Program-made: the position numbers and the translations under genes
Part shown: piece by piece, positions 1 to 7,951 of the stretch
Position numbering within the stretch: position 1 is the stretch's first letter
How the letters are laid out: each line of letters starts with the position of its first letter
The notes under the pieces: model-generated
Database searches by the model: none
Told to the model about the DNA's origin: nothing
The model's input: only the letters and a program-made list of their open reading frames with translations
Assembly (NCBI RefSeq): GCF_004365175.1
Contig: NZ_SOCE01000002.1
Location: 124,001-188,000 of the forward strand
DNA: 64,000 nucleotides
Direction: 5' to 3'
From: Kribbella voronezhensis
GTDB taxonomy: Bacteria > Actinomycetota > Actinomycetes > Propionibacteriales > Kribbellaceae

Positions 1-2
1 TT

Positions 3-746
3 CCCAGCCCACCGCCTTGGCAGTGGGCCTACGAGGAAGTGCGAAGGTTGCCTTGGCCAACGATTCCGGCCGGCGCCTTCACCCCGAGGGTCCGTCCTGT
101 GCACGCGGGCGGCCGGCACGGCTGGATGAGCCGGTTGGTCGATCAGTTGCCGCGAGTGCCCGATCCGCCCCAGGCCAACTCGTATCTGGCCGTGCTGGAC
201 ACCGTGCTCGCCGATCGCGAAATCACCCAGGCCGATGCCGATCAGCTGGTCCACGTGGCGACCGAGTTGGGCCTCACCCGACCACAGGTCGACGAGCTTC
301 ATGGGTACTACGTCGCCGGGCTGGCGTCGGCTTTGTGGGGCGACGGCTCCGGCGAGATGAGTGCCGAGCAGCGAAGTGACCTCGACAAGGTGGCGGTGAT
401 GCTCGGGCACCGTGCGTCGGATGTGGATGCGGCATTGGTCGCTGCCAGCCGAGGTGCGTACTCGGTGCCGCTGCGGCCGGGTGCGCGTGGGTTCCCGCCG
501 GGCAGCACGATGGTGTTCACGGGAGACATGATCGACCCACGCGAGACCTGGTGGGACCGGGCCGTCGCGGCCGGCTTCGTGCCGCAGGAGGCGGTCCGGC
601 CGGACACCGATTTCGTGGTGGCGGCCGACGTGGACAGCTTGTCGGTCAAAGCCCGGGCCGCCCGCGCGTACGGCGTACCGATCATCCCTGTCGAGGATTT
701 CCGTCGCCTGTTGCCGGCCGACCCTGGCGCTCAGCGGGCGAGCTGA
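3..746 (+). CDS. Exonuclease-type protein with BRCT domain, 3' part only
   Basis: The frame is open from the left edge of the window, so the 5' part is missing; at least 247 codons remain. The middle, about residues 50-140, is a helical segment of the kind found after the DnaQ-like 3'-5' exonuclease domain in actinobacterial epsilon-like proteins. The last 90 residues look like a BRCT domain: GSTMVFTGDM, then a WWDRAVAAGF helix, TDFVVAADVDSLSVKARAARAYGVPII and EDF. BRCT domains bind phosphopeptides or DNA ends in repair proteins. A GTG at 39 could open a shorter frame, but upstream codons (WQWAYEEVRRLPWP) look coding, so I treat it as truncated by the window. The exonuclease assignment rests on family architecture because the catalytic domain is outside the window. 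Confidence 0.7.
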   Translation, partial: PSPPPWQWAYEEVRRLPWPTIPAGAFTPRVRPVHAGGRHGWMSRLVDQLPRVPDPPQANSYLAVLDTVLADREITQADADQLVHVATELGLTRPQVDELHGYYVAGLASALWGDGSGEMSAEQRSDLDKVAVMLGHRASDVDAALVAASRGAYSVPLRPGARGFPPGSTMVFTGDMIDPRETWWDRAVAAGFVPQEAVRPDTDFVVAADVDSLSVKARAARAYGVPIIPVEDFRRLLPADPGAQRAS

Positions 747-765
747 GGCTGGATAGGGTGCGGGC

Positions 766-1290
766 GTGGATCTCGCTGAGCTGGGTGAACGGATTTACCG
801 GACGGCACATCTGACCGGAGAGTTCGTCCTCCGGTCGGGCGTGACGACCGATCACTACTTCGACAAGTACTCCTTCGAGGGCGATCCGGTGCTGCTCGAC
901 GCGATCGCCGAAGCCATGGCGCCACTGGTGCCTGCGGACACCGAGGTCCTGGCCGGGCTGGAGATGGGTGGGATCCCGGTCGTCACCGCGCTGAGCCGGC
1001 ACACGGGGCTGCCGTGCGCCTTCGTCCGCAAGAAGGCCAAGCCGTACGGCACCCGCCGGCTGGCCGAAGGCGCCGACATCGTCGGACGGCGCGTCCTGGT
1101 CGTCGAAGACGTCGTCACCAGCGGCGGCCAGATCATCCTCTCCACCAACGAACTCCGCGGTCTAGGAGCCGACATCCACGAAGCCCTCTGCGTCATCGAC
1201 CGCGAACAAGGCGGCGCCGAATCGCTGGCAGCCGCCGACATCACCTTGCACTCGCTGCTGACGGCCAGTGCCCTAACCCCGCAGGTCTGA
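766..1290 (+). CDS. pyrE: Orotate phosphoribosyltransferase
   Basis: Converts orotate and PRPP to OMP in de novo pyrimidine synthesis, in the cytosol. The 174-residue product has the type I phosphoribosyltransferase PRPP loop RVLVVEDVVTSGGQ at about residues 109-122 and the flexible-loop basic segment VRKKAKPYGT at about 87-96, both typical of PyrE. The length matches the short actinobacterial OPRTs. The GTG start lies 6 nt after a TAGGGT box (754-759) with no Shine-Dalgarno sequence, which suggests a leaderless transcript. The 3' end overlaps the convergent MerR gene by 18 bp. It stands alone, not in a pyr operon. Confidence 0.95.
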   Translation: MDLAELGERIYRTAHLTGEFVLRSGVTTDHYFDKYSFEGDPVLLDAIAEAMAPLVPADTEVLAGLEMGGIPVVTALSRHTGLPCAFVRKKAKPYGTRRLAEGADIVGRRVLVVEDVVTSGGQIILSTNELRGLGADIHEALCVIDREQGGAESLAAADITLHSLLTASALTPQV

Positions 1291-2058
1291 TCGACCGTTC
1301 CGCCAGTCCAGATAGGCAACCAGGGCGGCGTCGGCGCGCAGCCGGCGAAGGCTGCGTTCGTCCAGCTGGAGATCGCGGCGACTGAGTTCGGCGCCGACCC
1401 GCTCCGGACGGCCGTCCGCCGAGGAGTGCATCTCGGTCAGTGCGGCACGGATGATCGCCGTCGGGAAGTTGCCCTCGCGAAGGAGGCGCACGAGGTGAGC
1501 ATCGCGGGCGGACGCGCGGTCGTAGACGCGGTAGCCGGTCGCTCGGTCGCGGGTCGGCCGGACAAGGCCGGCGCTTTCCCAGAAACGCAAGGTCGAGGTG
1601 CGAACGCCGAGGAGGTCAGCGAGTTGACCGACGCGTAGTGAGGCGCCCTGCCGATCCATCTGGTCGAGTGCGGCCTTCATCCGTGGATCGGCGTCGAGGG
1701 GGTGGGTGACGACCACCTCGAAGGCATGCAGCGCCTGCTGGATGCGCCGGCGTTCGCTGTCGAGTTCGGCATGAGCGTGATCGACGCGCGCCACGGCGGT
1801 CTTCAGATCATCGCGGTGCACGGCCGCCATGATCGTCACGGCGTCCTCCCAGCCGTACGCCGCGACCAGCGCGCGCGCCGCCACCAAGGCCTGACGGTGT
1901 TGCTCATCGAACTCGCGATAGCCCGCCGCGGAACGGGTAGTGGCCGGCAGCAATCCCGCCTGCTCGTAGTTGCGCACCTGCTGAACTGAGATCCCCGCTT
2001 CCCTGGCCAGCATGACGCCGCGGATCGTGCTTGAGGTGCCACTTGAGGGTTTTGCCAC
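1273..2058 (-). CDS. MerR-family regulator with two MerR HTH domains
   Basis: A 261-residue protein with two MerR-type winged helices. The first is near the N-terminus (GVMLAREAGISVQQVRNYEQAGLLP, about residues 15-40). The second is in the C-terminal half (LRVGQLADLLGVRTSTLRFWESAGLVRPTRD, about 143-175), followed by YRVYDRASARDAHLV. A helical stretch of about 60 residues joins them. Canonical MerR proteins carry one HTH and a C-terminal effector domain, so this tandem form may bind DNA without an obvious ligand domain. I chose the GTG at 2058 because GAGGA (2065-2069) sits 6 nt upstream; a TTG two codons earlier would overlap that site. It is divergent from the ABC exporter operon, with 71 bp between start codons, and probably controls it. 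Confidence 0.88.
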   Translation of the reverse strand: MAKPSSGTSSTIRGVMLAREAGISVQQVRNYEQAGLLPATTRSAAGYREFDEQHRQALVAARALVAAYGWEDAVTIMAAVHRDDLKTAVARVDHAHAELDSERRRIQQALHAFEVVVTHPLDADPRMKAALDQMDRQGASLRVGQLADLLGVRTSTLRFWESAGLVRPTRDRATGYRVYDRASARDAHLVRLLREGNFPTAIIRAALTEMHSSADGRPERVGAELSRRDLQLDERSLRRLRADAALVAYLDWRNGRSDLRG

Positions 2059-2117
2059 TGTCAATCCTCATCGTCCGCGAAGCGCTCCAGGAGAACTCTC
2101 AAACTGTAGTTCAAAGA

Positions 2118-2129
2118 TACACTTTAATC
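2118..2129 (+). promoter_or_regulatory. Leaderless -10 element for the ABC exporter operon
   Basis: TACACT (2118-2123) is followed by exactly 6 nt and then the ATG at 2130, so transcription would begin at or next to the start codon. The 71-bp divergent region shared with the MerR gene is the expected place for a MerR operator, but I could not settle a -35 box or a dyad. Confidence 0.55.
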
Positions 2130-3134
2130 ATGCTGACCTCCGAACCAGCCGTTGCCGTGACCGACCTGTCGATGACGTACCGCGTACCGGTGCGCGACGC
2201 CGGGCTGGTCGCGGCGGCCCGCTCGCTGGTCCACCGGCGATTTCGTGATGTCCACGCCGTCCAGAACCTCAGCTTCGAGATCGCACCCGGGCAGATCGTC
2301 GGCTTCCTCGGGCGGAACGGTGCCGGAAAGACGACCACGATGAAGATCCTGGCGGGAATACTTCATCCCACCAGCGGGCGGGTCCGGGTGCTCGGGGAGG
2401 TGCCTTGGCGGCGGTCCAGTCCGTACCTGCGCAAGATCGCGCTGATCCGCGGAAGTCAGCCGATCGGGGACGCGCCCGAACTCACCGTGCTGGATTCGTT
2501 CCGGTACCAGCAGGTTCTCTACGACGTCGAGGAGCCGCAGTTCCGGCGGAATCTGGCAGAGCTCAGCTCGTTGCTCGACCTCGACAACATCCTGCAGCGC
2601 CAGATTCGGGCCCTCAGTCTCGGTGAGCGGATGCGCGCAGGTCTGGCTCTCGCGCTGCTGTACCGGCCGAAGGTGCTGTTCCTGGACGAGCCGACCATCG
2701 GCCTGGACGTGTCGGCGGCCAGGATGATCAGAACCTTCATCGCCCAGTACTCCGCGCAGACCGGCGCCACAGTGCTGCTCACCAGCCATTCGATGGTCGA
2801 CGTCGAAACGCTGTGTCCACGGATGATCCTGGTCGACGAGGGATCGATCGCCTTTGACGGTGATCGCGACGAGCTCAGCTCGGCCTTCGTCCCGATGAAG
2901 CTGATCCGGGTGGCCATCACCGACGACGAGCCGGACCTGTCGGCGTACGGCGATGTTCTGCACCACAGCGGCAACCAGGTCTTGCTGCGGGTGCCGCGGC
3001 ATGCGGTGCCGGCAACGACGGCCAGGCTGCTCTCCCACTTCGCCATCGCCGACCTCTCGGTCGAGGAGCCGTCGCTCGAGAACGTGATGGACCAGGTTTA
3101 CCAGGGCCTGCGGGGCATCGAGGGCGCCGCGTGA
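2130..3134 (+). CDS. ABC-2 type exporter, ATP-binding subunit (COG4586-like)
   Basis: ATPase of an ABC-2 exporter, 334 residues. Walker A is GRNGAGKTT (61-69), the signature is LSLGE (162-166), and Walker B is VLFLDEPT (182-189) followed by the D-loop GLDVSAA and an H-loop in LLTSHSM. The N-terminal extension containing RSLVHRRFRDVHAVQNLSF and the roughly 85-residue C-terminal regulatory part match the COG4586 group, which works with COG4587/COG3694 permeases (viologen/daunorubicin-like exporters). The start is the ATG at 2130. The stop overlaps the next gene (ATGA-type coupling). Substrate unknown; the divergent MerR gene suggests induction by a small toxic molecule. Confidence 0.9.
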   Translation: MLTSEPAVAVTDLSMTYRVPVRDAGLVAAARSLVHRRFRDVHAVQNLSFEIAPGQIVGFLGRNGAGKTTTMKILAGILHPTSGRVRVLGEVPWRRSSPYLRKIALIRGSQPIGDAPELTVLDSFRYQQVLYDVEEPQFRRNLAELSSLLDLDNILQRQIRALSLGERMRAGLALALLYRPKVLFLDEPTIGLDVSAARMIRTFIAQYSAQTGATVLLTSHSMVDVETLCPRMILVDEGSIAFDGDRDELSSAFVPMKLIRVAITDDEPDLSAYGDVLHHSGNQVLLRVPRHAVPATTARLLSHFAIADLSVEEPSLENVMDQVYQGLRGIEGAA

Positions 3135-3913
3135 TGAGCAAGGTACGGCGATTGCTCCGCTTGCTACGGCTCGAGATCTGGCGGCAGTTCATCGGTTGGT
3201 CGGGTGCCTGGTGGTTCCTCGTCACCCTGGTCGTCGGGCAATCGGTGGCTCCGCTGCTCGGGCTTCTGATCTGGCTCGAAGTCCCCAGCGCAGGTCCTCG
3301 GATCGGTAGCTACTACCTCGCTGTGATCTGTGTCGGGCTGGTGACCGCGTCCTTCGAGAATCACACCTTCGCGCAATCGATCTACAGCGGTGGCCTGGCC
3401 ACCGCGCTGCTCAGACCGCAGCCTCCCGTCCTCGGTCCACTCGGGGAGAACCTGGCGATCCGGCTCTGGATGCTGCTGCTCGGAATGCCGCTGATTGCGG
3501 CCGTCGGGTTGTCGGTCGGCGCCAGTTTCTCGGTGCCTGCGGTGCTGGCCGCAGTACCGGCTCTGGTTCTCGCAGCAGTCCTGCGGTTCCTGTGGGTCTG
3601 GACTCTCGCCATGGCGGCGTTCTGGACCGAGCGCGTTCATGGAGTGGTCGCTTTCGGCGGTGTCTTGATCCTCCTGATCGGAGGCTCGGCAGCCCCCATC
3701 GCGTTGCTCCCCGAGCCCCTCCGGAGCATCGCCCAGCTCCTGCCGTTCCGCTCGATGCTCGGATTTCCTGCCGAGTTGGCAACCGGCACGCTGACAGCCG
3801 CCGAGGCCGCAACCGGCTACCTGGTCGCGTTGTTCTGGGTCGGCGCGCTGGCGTGCAGCGCGGTGGGCGCCTGGCGGCTCGGCATCCGTCGCTACAGCAC
3901 AGTGGGGGCCTGA
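3131..3913 (+). CDS. ABC-2 family exporter permease 1
   Basis: A 260-residue membrane protein with about six hydrophobic segments, including WWFLVTLVVGQSVAPLLGLLIWL, LWMLLLGMPLIAAVGLSV, VPAVLAAVPALVLAAVLRF, GGVLILLIGGSAAPIALL and a last segment near GYLVALFWVGALACSAVGAW. It ends RRYSTVGA; the RRY ending is shared with the next permease and typical of the ABC2_membrane_6 family. The start overlaps the ATPase stop by 4 bp, and the stop shares one base with the next ATG (TGATG at 3911-3915). Together with its neighbours it would form a heterodimeric export channel in the cytoplasmic membrane. Confidence 0.85.
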   Translation: MMSKVRRLLRLLRLEIWRQFIGWSGAWWFLVTLVVGQSVAPLLGLLIWLEVPSAGPRIGSYYLAVICVGLVTASFENHTFAQSIYSGGLATALLRPQPPVLGPLGENLAIRLWMLLLGMPLIAAVGLSVGASFSVPAVLAAVPALVLAAVLRFLWVWTLAMAAFWTERVHGVVAFGGVLILLIGGSAAPIALLPEPLRSIAQLLPFRSMLGFPAELATGTLTAAEAATGYLVALFWVGALACSAVGAWRLGIRRYSTVGA

Positions 3914-4695
3914 TGAGAACCGTTCGACTGTTCGGTACGGCGTTTTCGCTGGCGCTGCGGGGTGCCTTGGCCTATCGCACCAACCTGTTCTTCGACGCGC
4001 TGCTGGCCCTTGTGCAACTGGCTGCCTCGATCGCAACCATCGGCATCGTCTTCACCCGGACCGGGCTGCTAGCCGGCTGGTCCGCGGGTCAGATGCTCGT
4101 CCTGGTCGGCACGTACTCGCTGATCACCGGGCTCCGGGCGACCTTCCTCGATCCGAGTCTTGCCGACTTCTCCGAACAGATCAGGGACGGTCGGCTCGAC
4201 GCCTACCTGTTGCGGCCGGCCAACAGCGTATTGCTCGCAACCACCACCAGACACGCACCCGTTGCTGTCGTGCAATGCATCCTCGGTGTCGGTGTCATCA
4301 TCTCGGGGCTGCGCGAGCTGGAGACGATCCCGTCGCCGGCCGCGCTGGCTGCCTGGTTCCTCCTGACGTGTGCGGGGTTACTGATCGGCTGGGCGACTTC
4401 GGTGGGACTCGCATCGCTGGCCTTCTGGGCGCCTCGCCTCAACCTCGGCGTGCTCCATGGCGCTGCCTGGGAGTTCGGTCGCTACCCGATCGACATCTAC
4501 GGCCGCTGCATCCGGCAGCTCCTCACGTTCGCCTTCCCGGTCGCCGTCGTCACGACCTGGCCGGCCCGAATCCTTGTTCACGGACCCGATCTCGGCACCC
4601 TGCTGATGGCTGTCCTGCTGGCGGCCGGATTCACGGCTGGGACGCTGCTTCTGTGGCGACTGGGACTACGGCGCTACACCGGGGCCACTTCTTAG
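3913..4695 (+). CDS. ABC-2 family exporter permease 2
   Basis: Second permease, 260 residues, again with about six membrane segments and the C-terminal LGLRRYTG signature shared with its partner. The central segment SEQIRDGRLDAYLLRPANSVLLA is characteristic of this exporter family: a cytosolic loop with a conserved LLRP. It is the last gene of the three-gene operon. Its 3' end overlaps the convergent DUF429 gene by 30 bp, so both C-termini are read from the same DNA on opposite strands and there is no room for a terminator between them. Confidence 0.85.
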   Translation: MRTVRLFGTAFSLALRGALAYRTNLFFDALLALVQLAASIATIGIVFTRTGLLAGWSAGQMLVLVGTYSLITGLRATFLDPSLADFSEQIRDGRLDAYLLRPANSVLLATTTRHAPVAVVQCILGVGVIISGLRELETIPSPAALAAWFLLTCAGLLIGWATSVGLASLAFWAPRLNLGVLHGAAWEFGRYPIDIYGRCIRQLLTFAFPVAVVTTWPARILVHGPDLGTLLMAVLLAAGFTAGTLLLWRLGLRRYTGATS

Positions 4696-5454
4696 GATGA
4701 ATGGAGTGACGGGGGTGAGGATCGTGCCGGTGGCGGGGTCGCCGAAGGTGCGGGTTCGGGTGGGGTGCGTGGTGGCATACCAGGCGATGTAGGCACAGAC
4801 GACTCCGTCGATGGCGTCTTCGAGGCGTTTGAGATCGACCTTGCGGGTCGCCGCATCGAGGTTCTTGCGGATCAACTGCCATTCGGCGTTGTCGACGAGG
4901 TGGAGCGGTGGCGAGGCGTCGGCGAGGGCCTCCAGATAGCCGGCCAGCCGGAGCATCTCGGCGTACAGGTGATCGAAGTCGCGTCCGGGCTTCGCCTTGT
5001 ACTGCAGGATTCGCGGCAGGTCGAACAGTGCGACCAACGCGGGATGCGGGTAGACCTCGGCGGCTCGTCGTACGGAGGTGCTCGTCGGGTCGACCTCGAG
5101 CCCGAGCGCCTCGGTGAGCCGCAGCGCTCGCGATTCGTCGGCGAAGCTCGGGTTGGCGGTGTTGGCCGAATGGCAGTGCGCGCCGTACCGGCCGAAGTAC
5201 TGACCGATCAGCCGCTCGCACAAGCGTTTGCCTGACGGGTTCACCACGATCAGCGGCGCGTCGAACGCGACGAAGCACGGCCCGTCGGTCCAAGGGCGCA
5301 ACCAGGCGAGGATCTCCTCGTCGGTCTGCCGGGTCGCGACGTCACGCAGTACGCCGCTGTCGTCGATCACCGCCAGGCCGGTGCTGCCCCGCTGGCCCCA
5401 AGCGAGGTCGACGCCGACGAAGTACCTACTCGTCGTCGCCTTCTTCGTCACCAT
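4666..5454 (-). CDS. DUF429 family protein, predicted RNase H-like nuclease
   Basis: Start chosen at ATG 5454 (MVTKKATTSRYFVGVDLAWG). The product of 262 residues has the N-terminal RNase H-fold strand FVGVDLAWGQRGSTGLAVID with its first acidic residue, then FVAFDAPL with the second Asp, and AAEVYPHPALVALF and KRLEDAIDGVVCAYIAW in the C-terminal half, all typical of DUF429. The family is predicted to be a nuclease; activity is unproven. It overlaps the upstream small gene by 29 bp and the convergent exporter gene by 30 bp. Upstream in-frame codons to 5526 lie inside the neighbour and look non-coding. Confidence 0.78.
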   Translation of the reverse strand: MVTKKATTSRYFVGVDLAWGQRGSTGLAVIDDSGVLRDVATRQTDEEILAWLRPWTDGPCFVAFDAPLIVVNPSGKRLCERLIGQYFGRYGAHCHSANTANPSFADESRALRLTEALGLEVDPTSTSVRRAAEVYPHPALVALFDLPRILQYKAKPGRDFDHLYAEMLRLAGYLEALADASPPLHLVDNAEWQLIRKNLDAATRKVDLKRLEDAIDGVVCAYIAWYATTHPTRTRTFGDPATGTILTPVTPFILRSGPGVAP

Positions 5455-5695
5455 CGCGGCGCTCGATCTCGAAGCGCAGCGTCTTGCCGGAGCGGATCCG
5501 CTCGACTGCTGCCAGGCACGCCGCATCGCTCATGTGGACGCCGATCTCGCCGAGCTTGTGCCGCAGCACCAGCGCCGCGTCCTCGGCCGACCGTGAGCTG
5601 GACTCGTTGATCGCCTCGATCGTCGTCGCGGTGAGCTTCTCGCGGATGTCCGGGTGGACCTCGTGGATCTCGTGCGTGATTCTGAACTCCGTCAT
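5426..5695 (-). CDS. Small conserved hypothetical protein
   Basis: An 89-residue, mainly helical, acidic-tailed protein (C-terminus RRDGDEEGDDE). The start is ATG 5695, with GGAG in the upstream GGGAGTGAGACGCGA; an ORF reading further upstream has no comparable signal. The sequence EFRITHEIHEVHPDIREKLTATTIEAINESS and the later DAACLAAVERIRSGKTLRFE show no motif I can assign. It overlaps the DUF429 gene and is probably co-transcribed with it. Confidence 0.6.
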   Translation of the reverse strand: MTEFRITHEIHEVHPDIREKLTATTIEAINESSSRSAEDAALVLRHKLGEIGVHMSDAACLAAVERIRSGKTLRFEIERRDGDEEGDDE

Positions 5696-5761
5696 TCGCG
5701 TCTCACTCCCGGTTCGGCGGCCTGCCCCAGACCCTTGGCCAAGCGTAGTCATCGCCAGCGG

Positions 5762-6250
5762 TTATGCGAGTACCCGGCCGACGAAACTATCAAGCCTCTG
5801 ACCTAACCGATCGACCCGCACCTCGGCGGCGACCGTCTCGCCTTGCGGCACCTCGGGGTCGCGCAAGCCGCGGACGTAGAGCGAACAGGCCAGGTCTGCG
5901 CAGATGTAGGTGCCGACGGTGTTCCCCGCGCGCCCGGCCGAACCGGCCCGCCGAGCCGCGAACAACGCGACGTCGGTGACCTGGTGAGCGGTATGGCAGA
6001 GGTCGCACAACCCCGTACCCCGCCTGGGCTTCCCGGACGCCGCAGTACCGAGCGCGATGGCGGCCACCCCACCATCCCGCGGTACGACGAGGTAGGCGCG
6101 CGCGGGTGCCTTCGGATCCCGCCAGCCGAGGTAGTCCAGTGACTCCCACGGCAACTCGTCGAAGTCGCGCGGCAGCGTCATCGCCTTCACCAGACTCTTC
6201 GTCGAGTTGACGAACGCACCCCGAATCTCCGCGGCACTCACCGGTTCCAC
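5762..6250 (-). CDS. FBP domain (treble-clef zinc finger) protein, EF-G-binding type
   Basis: A 162-residue protein with a C-terminal four-cysteine zinc site: CDLCH near residue 82 and CADLAC near 117-122, in the order expected for the treble-clef FBP domain of fusidic-acid-resistance FusB-like proteins, which bind elongation factor G and release it from ribosomes. The N-terminal half (SAAEIRGAFVNSTKSLVKAMTLP) is the helical part of the fold. The GTG start at 6250 is preceded by AGGAAAGG. Family assignment is from motif recognition; whether it gives fusidic acid tolerance is not known for actinobacterial members. Confidence 0.8.
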   Translation of the reverse strand: MEPVSAAEIRGAFVNSTKSLVKAMTLPRDFDELPWESLDYLGWRDPKAPARAYLVVPRDGGVAAIALGTAASGKPRRGTGLCDLCHTAHQVTDVALFAARRAGSAGRAGNTVGTYICADLACSLYVRGLRDPEVPQGETVAAEVRVDRLGQRLDSFVGRVLA

Positions 6251-6362
6251 AACCGTTCCTTTCCTAGATCAACCCCACTACCCAACCTGCCAGGCTTCGC
6301 CGGCCGCAACCGAATAAACCTTTGCCCTCAGCAACAAATACGCGCCGACGGGTGGTGGTCGG

Positions 6363-6794
6363 TCAAACGCCGTCGGCGTAGTGGGTGGTGCGGGTGTTGT
6401 CGTGGTTGCGGAGGTCGACGCCGAAGTCGACGGAGGCTTTGAGGCGGAGGAGAAGCGAGACCCAGGTGGCGGCGTCCGCCTCGATGGCCGCGGGGTCTTG
6501 AATGTCGGGTGCCTCGTAGGCCAGCGTCAGGTCGGTGCCGTTGGATTCCTCGTCGAGGGTGATGAAGAAGGTGAGCAGCCGGCCGAAGTACCGGACGGCG
6601 TACACCCGGTCCTTGACGGCCTTCTCGATCGGACTGTCGTCGGTGCGTTCTCCTGGCAGGACGAAGTGGATCACCCCGTCGGTCTCCTTCGCGGACTCCG
6701 CCCAGAACCGCGAGCGGCCGAGCGGCGTACTGAGCGCCCGGTACACCTCACTCGGTGCCGACTTGAAGTGGACCTTCCACTGCTTAGAACTCAC
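6363..6794 (-). CDS. SRPBCC/START-fold protein (AHSA1-like)
   Basis: A 143-residue protein. The GTG start at 6794 is set by a strong GAGGAGGG ribosome-binding site; the frame is open further upstream but that part reads as junk. The sequence KVHFKSAPSEVYRALSTPLGRSRFWAESAKETDGVIHFVLPG is the first strand, helix and grip start of a SRPBCC fold, and the C-terminal helix SLLLRLKASVDFGVDLRNHD closes it. Such proteins bind hydrophobic ligands or act as polyketide-type aromatases or stress proteins; no specific role can be given. Confidence 0.75.
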   Translation of the reverse strand: MSSKQWKVHFKSAPSEVYRALSTPLGRSRFWAESAKETDGVIHFVLPGERTDDSPIEKAVKDRVYAVRYFGRLLTFFITLDEESNGTDLTLAYEAPDIQDPAAIEADAATWVSLLLRLKASVDFGVDLRNHDNTRTTHYADGV

Positions 6795-7119
6795 AAGCCC
6801 TCCTCGACAAACGGCAGCCCCCATTGTCAGCCCCACCCGGTCCACCCCCGCCCCACCCGACCGCACCTGGTCCATCGCCGCCCCACCTGGTCACCCGGCG
6901 GCACCTGGTCCGCCCCGCGCCACTTGGTTCACTCGGCCAGCTGGCTGGGGCGTGCTGGTCGGCGGGCTTTCATCGGTTGGGCGGTGCGTGCTGCGGGTTT
7001 GTTGGGGGTTCGTCGCGGTGGGGTCACGATCTGGGGTGGCGTCAGCGCTGGAGTGGCTAGTCACCTTGGGTGCTGAGAGAATTTCGGTGAGTGCCGGGCT
7101 AGGTCCAGGGGGTCCGCCG

Positions 7120-7623
7120 ATGATTGACACCAGGTTCCGCCGCTGGTTCCTGCCGCTGCTGGGACGCCGACGCCGAGGTCGGCGTGCGCCTGAGGAGCTT
7201 CGGCCTCGCGGGACGAGTTCGCGCGTGAGCCGGCTGTCGGCGCGGTACGACGCCGACGTCGATCTGGCGTTGAAACGGCTGTGGCCGAAGGCGCGGGTGT
7301 ACCACGATCGCGAGTTCACGCGGGACCGCGCGGACTTTCTGCTCGTGGTGCGCGGGCGCGGGGTGATGATCGAGACGAAGGTGAAGAGCGATCCCGGGTT
7401 GTTCCACGGGTCGACGTTGCCGCCGCTGCTCGACCGTCTCCAGCGCGACGGCCGGCGCCTCGTCGTACTCCTCAATCAAGGCGATCCGACCCCCGCCCGC
7501 GAACTGGTCGCCGCCAAGCTCGGCGCGAAGGCCCGCGTGATCGTGTGGTCCGGCCCCGCCGACGACGCCGAACTCCACGCCGCAGTAGAAGCCCTGATCC
7601 GCATCGAAAGCCGCCACTCCTAG
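7120..7623 (+). CDS. Hypothetical protein with PD-(D/E)XK nuclease-like motif
   Basis: A 167-residue basic protein beginning MIDTRFRRWFLPLLGRRRRGRR. I recognise no named family. After a helix (DADVDLALKRLWPKARVYHD) comes RADFLLVVRGRGVMIETKVK: an Asp followed by a hydrophobic hairpin and an E-x-K, the layout of PD-(D/E)XK and NERD-type nuclease cores. A helix (LLDRLQRDGRRLVVLLNQG) and strand (KARVIVWSG) follow. The start is not well fixed; the frame is open far upstream, but the codons before 7120 are out of character. It stands alone, next to a repeat-rich spacer. Confidence 0.6.
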   Translation: MIDTRFRRWFLPLLGRRRRGRRAPEELRPRGTSSRVSRLSARYDADVDLALKRLWPKARVYHDREFTRDRADFLLVVRGRGVMIETKVKSDPGLFHGSTLPPLLDRLQRDGRRLVVLLNQGDPTPARELVAAKLGAKARVIVWSGPADDAELHAAVEALIRIESRHS

Positions 7624-7696
7624 GTTGTCGGGCCGGAACCCTCCACGCCTAATTCGCCGGCCTCCGGAATCGCCATGGAGAAAGCTGGTCGATCGC

Positions 7697-7804
7697 CGTC
7701 CGCCCGATCGCTCGCCCACTCGCCCGTCCGTCCGCTCGCCCGCTCGCCTGTCCGCCTGTCCGCTCGCCCGCCCGTCCGTCCGCTCGCCTGTCCGTCCGCT
7801 CGCC
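7697..7804. repeat. Degenerate tetranucleotide (CGYY) repeat, about 27 units
   Basis: Units such as CGCT, CGCC, CGTC and TGTC follow each other in a 4-bp register for about 108 bp. It lies in the 557-bp stretch between the gene ending at 7623 and the one ending at 8181. The repeat gives long open frames on both strands with Arg/Pro/Ser-rich junk translations; I take these as by-products. Confidence 0.8.
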
Positions 7805-7916
7805 GGCAGCGCACTTGTGACCAGCATCCTCGTCACGAGCGTCGTTGCTCTACGACCGCCCACGAGGTTGGGTTCGTGGAGCTGGAGTTGGCCTGTGGAG
7901 TGTGGCGGGAAACAGA

Positions 7917-7951
7917 CAGCGCGGAGAGCGAGGGGTGTGCTCTCCGCGCTG
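7917..7951. terminator. Strong hairpin, possible factor-independent terminator
   Basis: A perfect 13-bp inverted repeat: 7917-7929 pairs with 7939-7951 around a 9-nt loop, and the core arms are GCGCGGAGAGC and GCTCTCCGCGC. No T-run follows on either strand, which is common in actinomycete terminators. It lies 230 bp beyond the end of the lipoprotein gene at 8181 and 294 bp beyond the plus-strand gene ending at 7623, so it could end either transcript. The rest of 7624-8180 holds no gene I can support. Confidence 0.6.
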
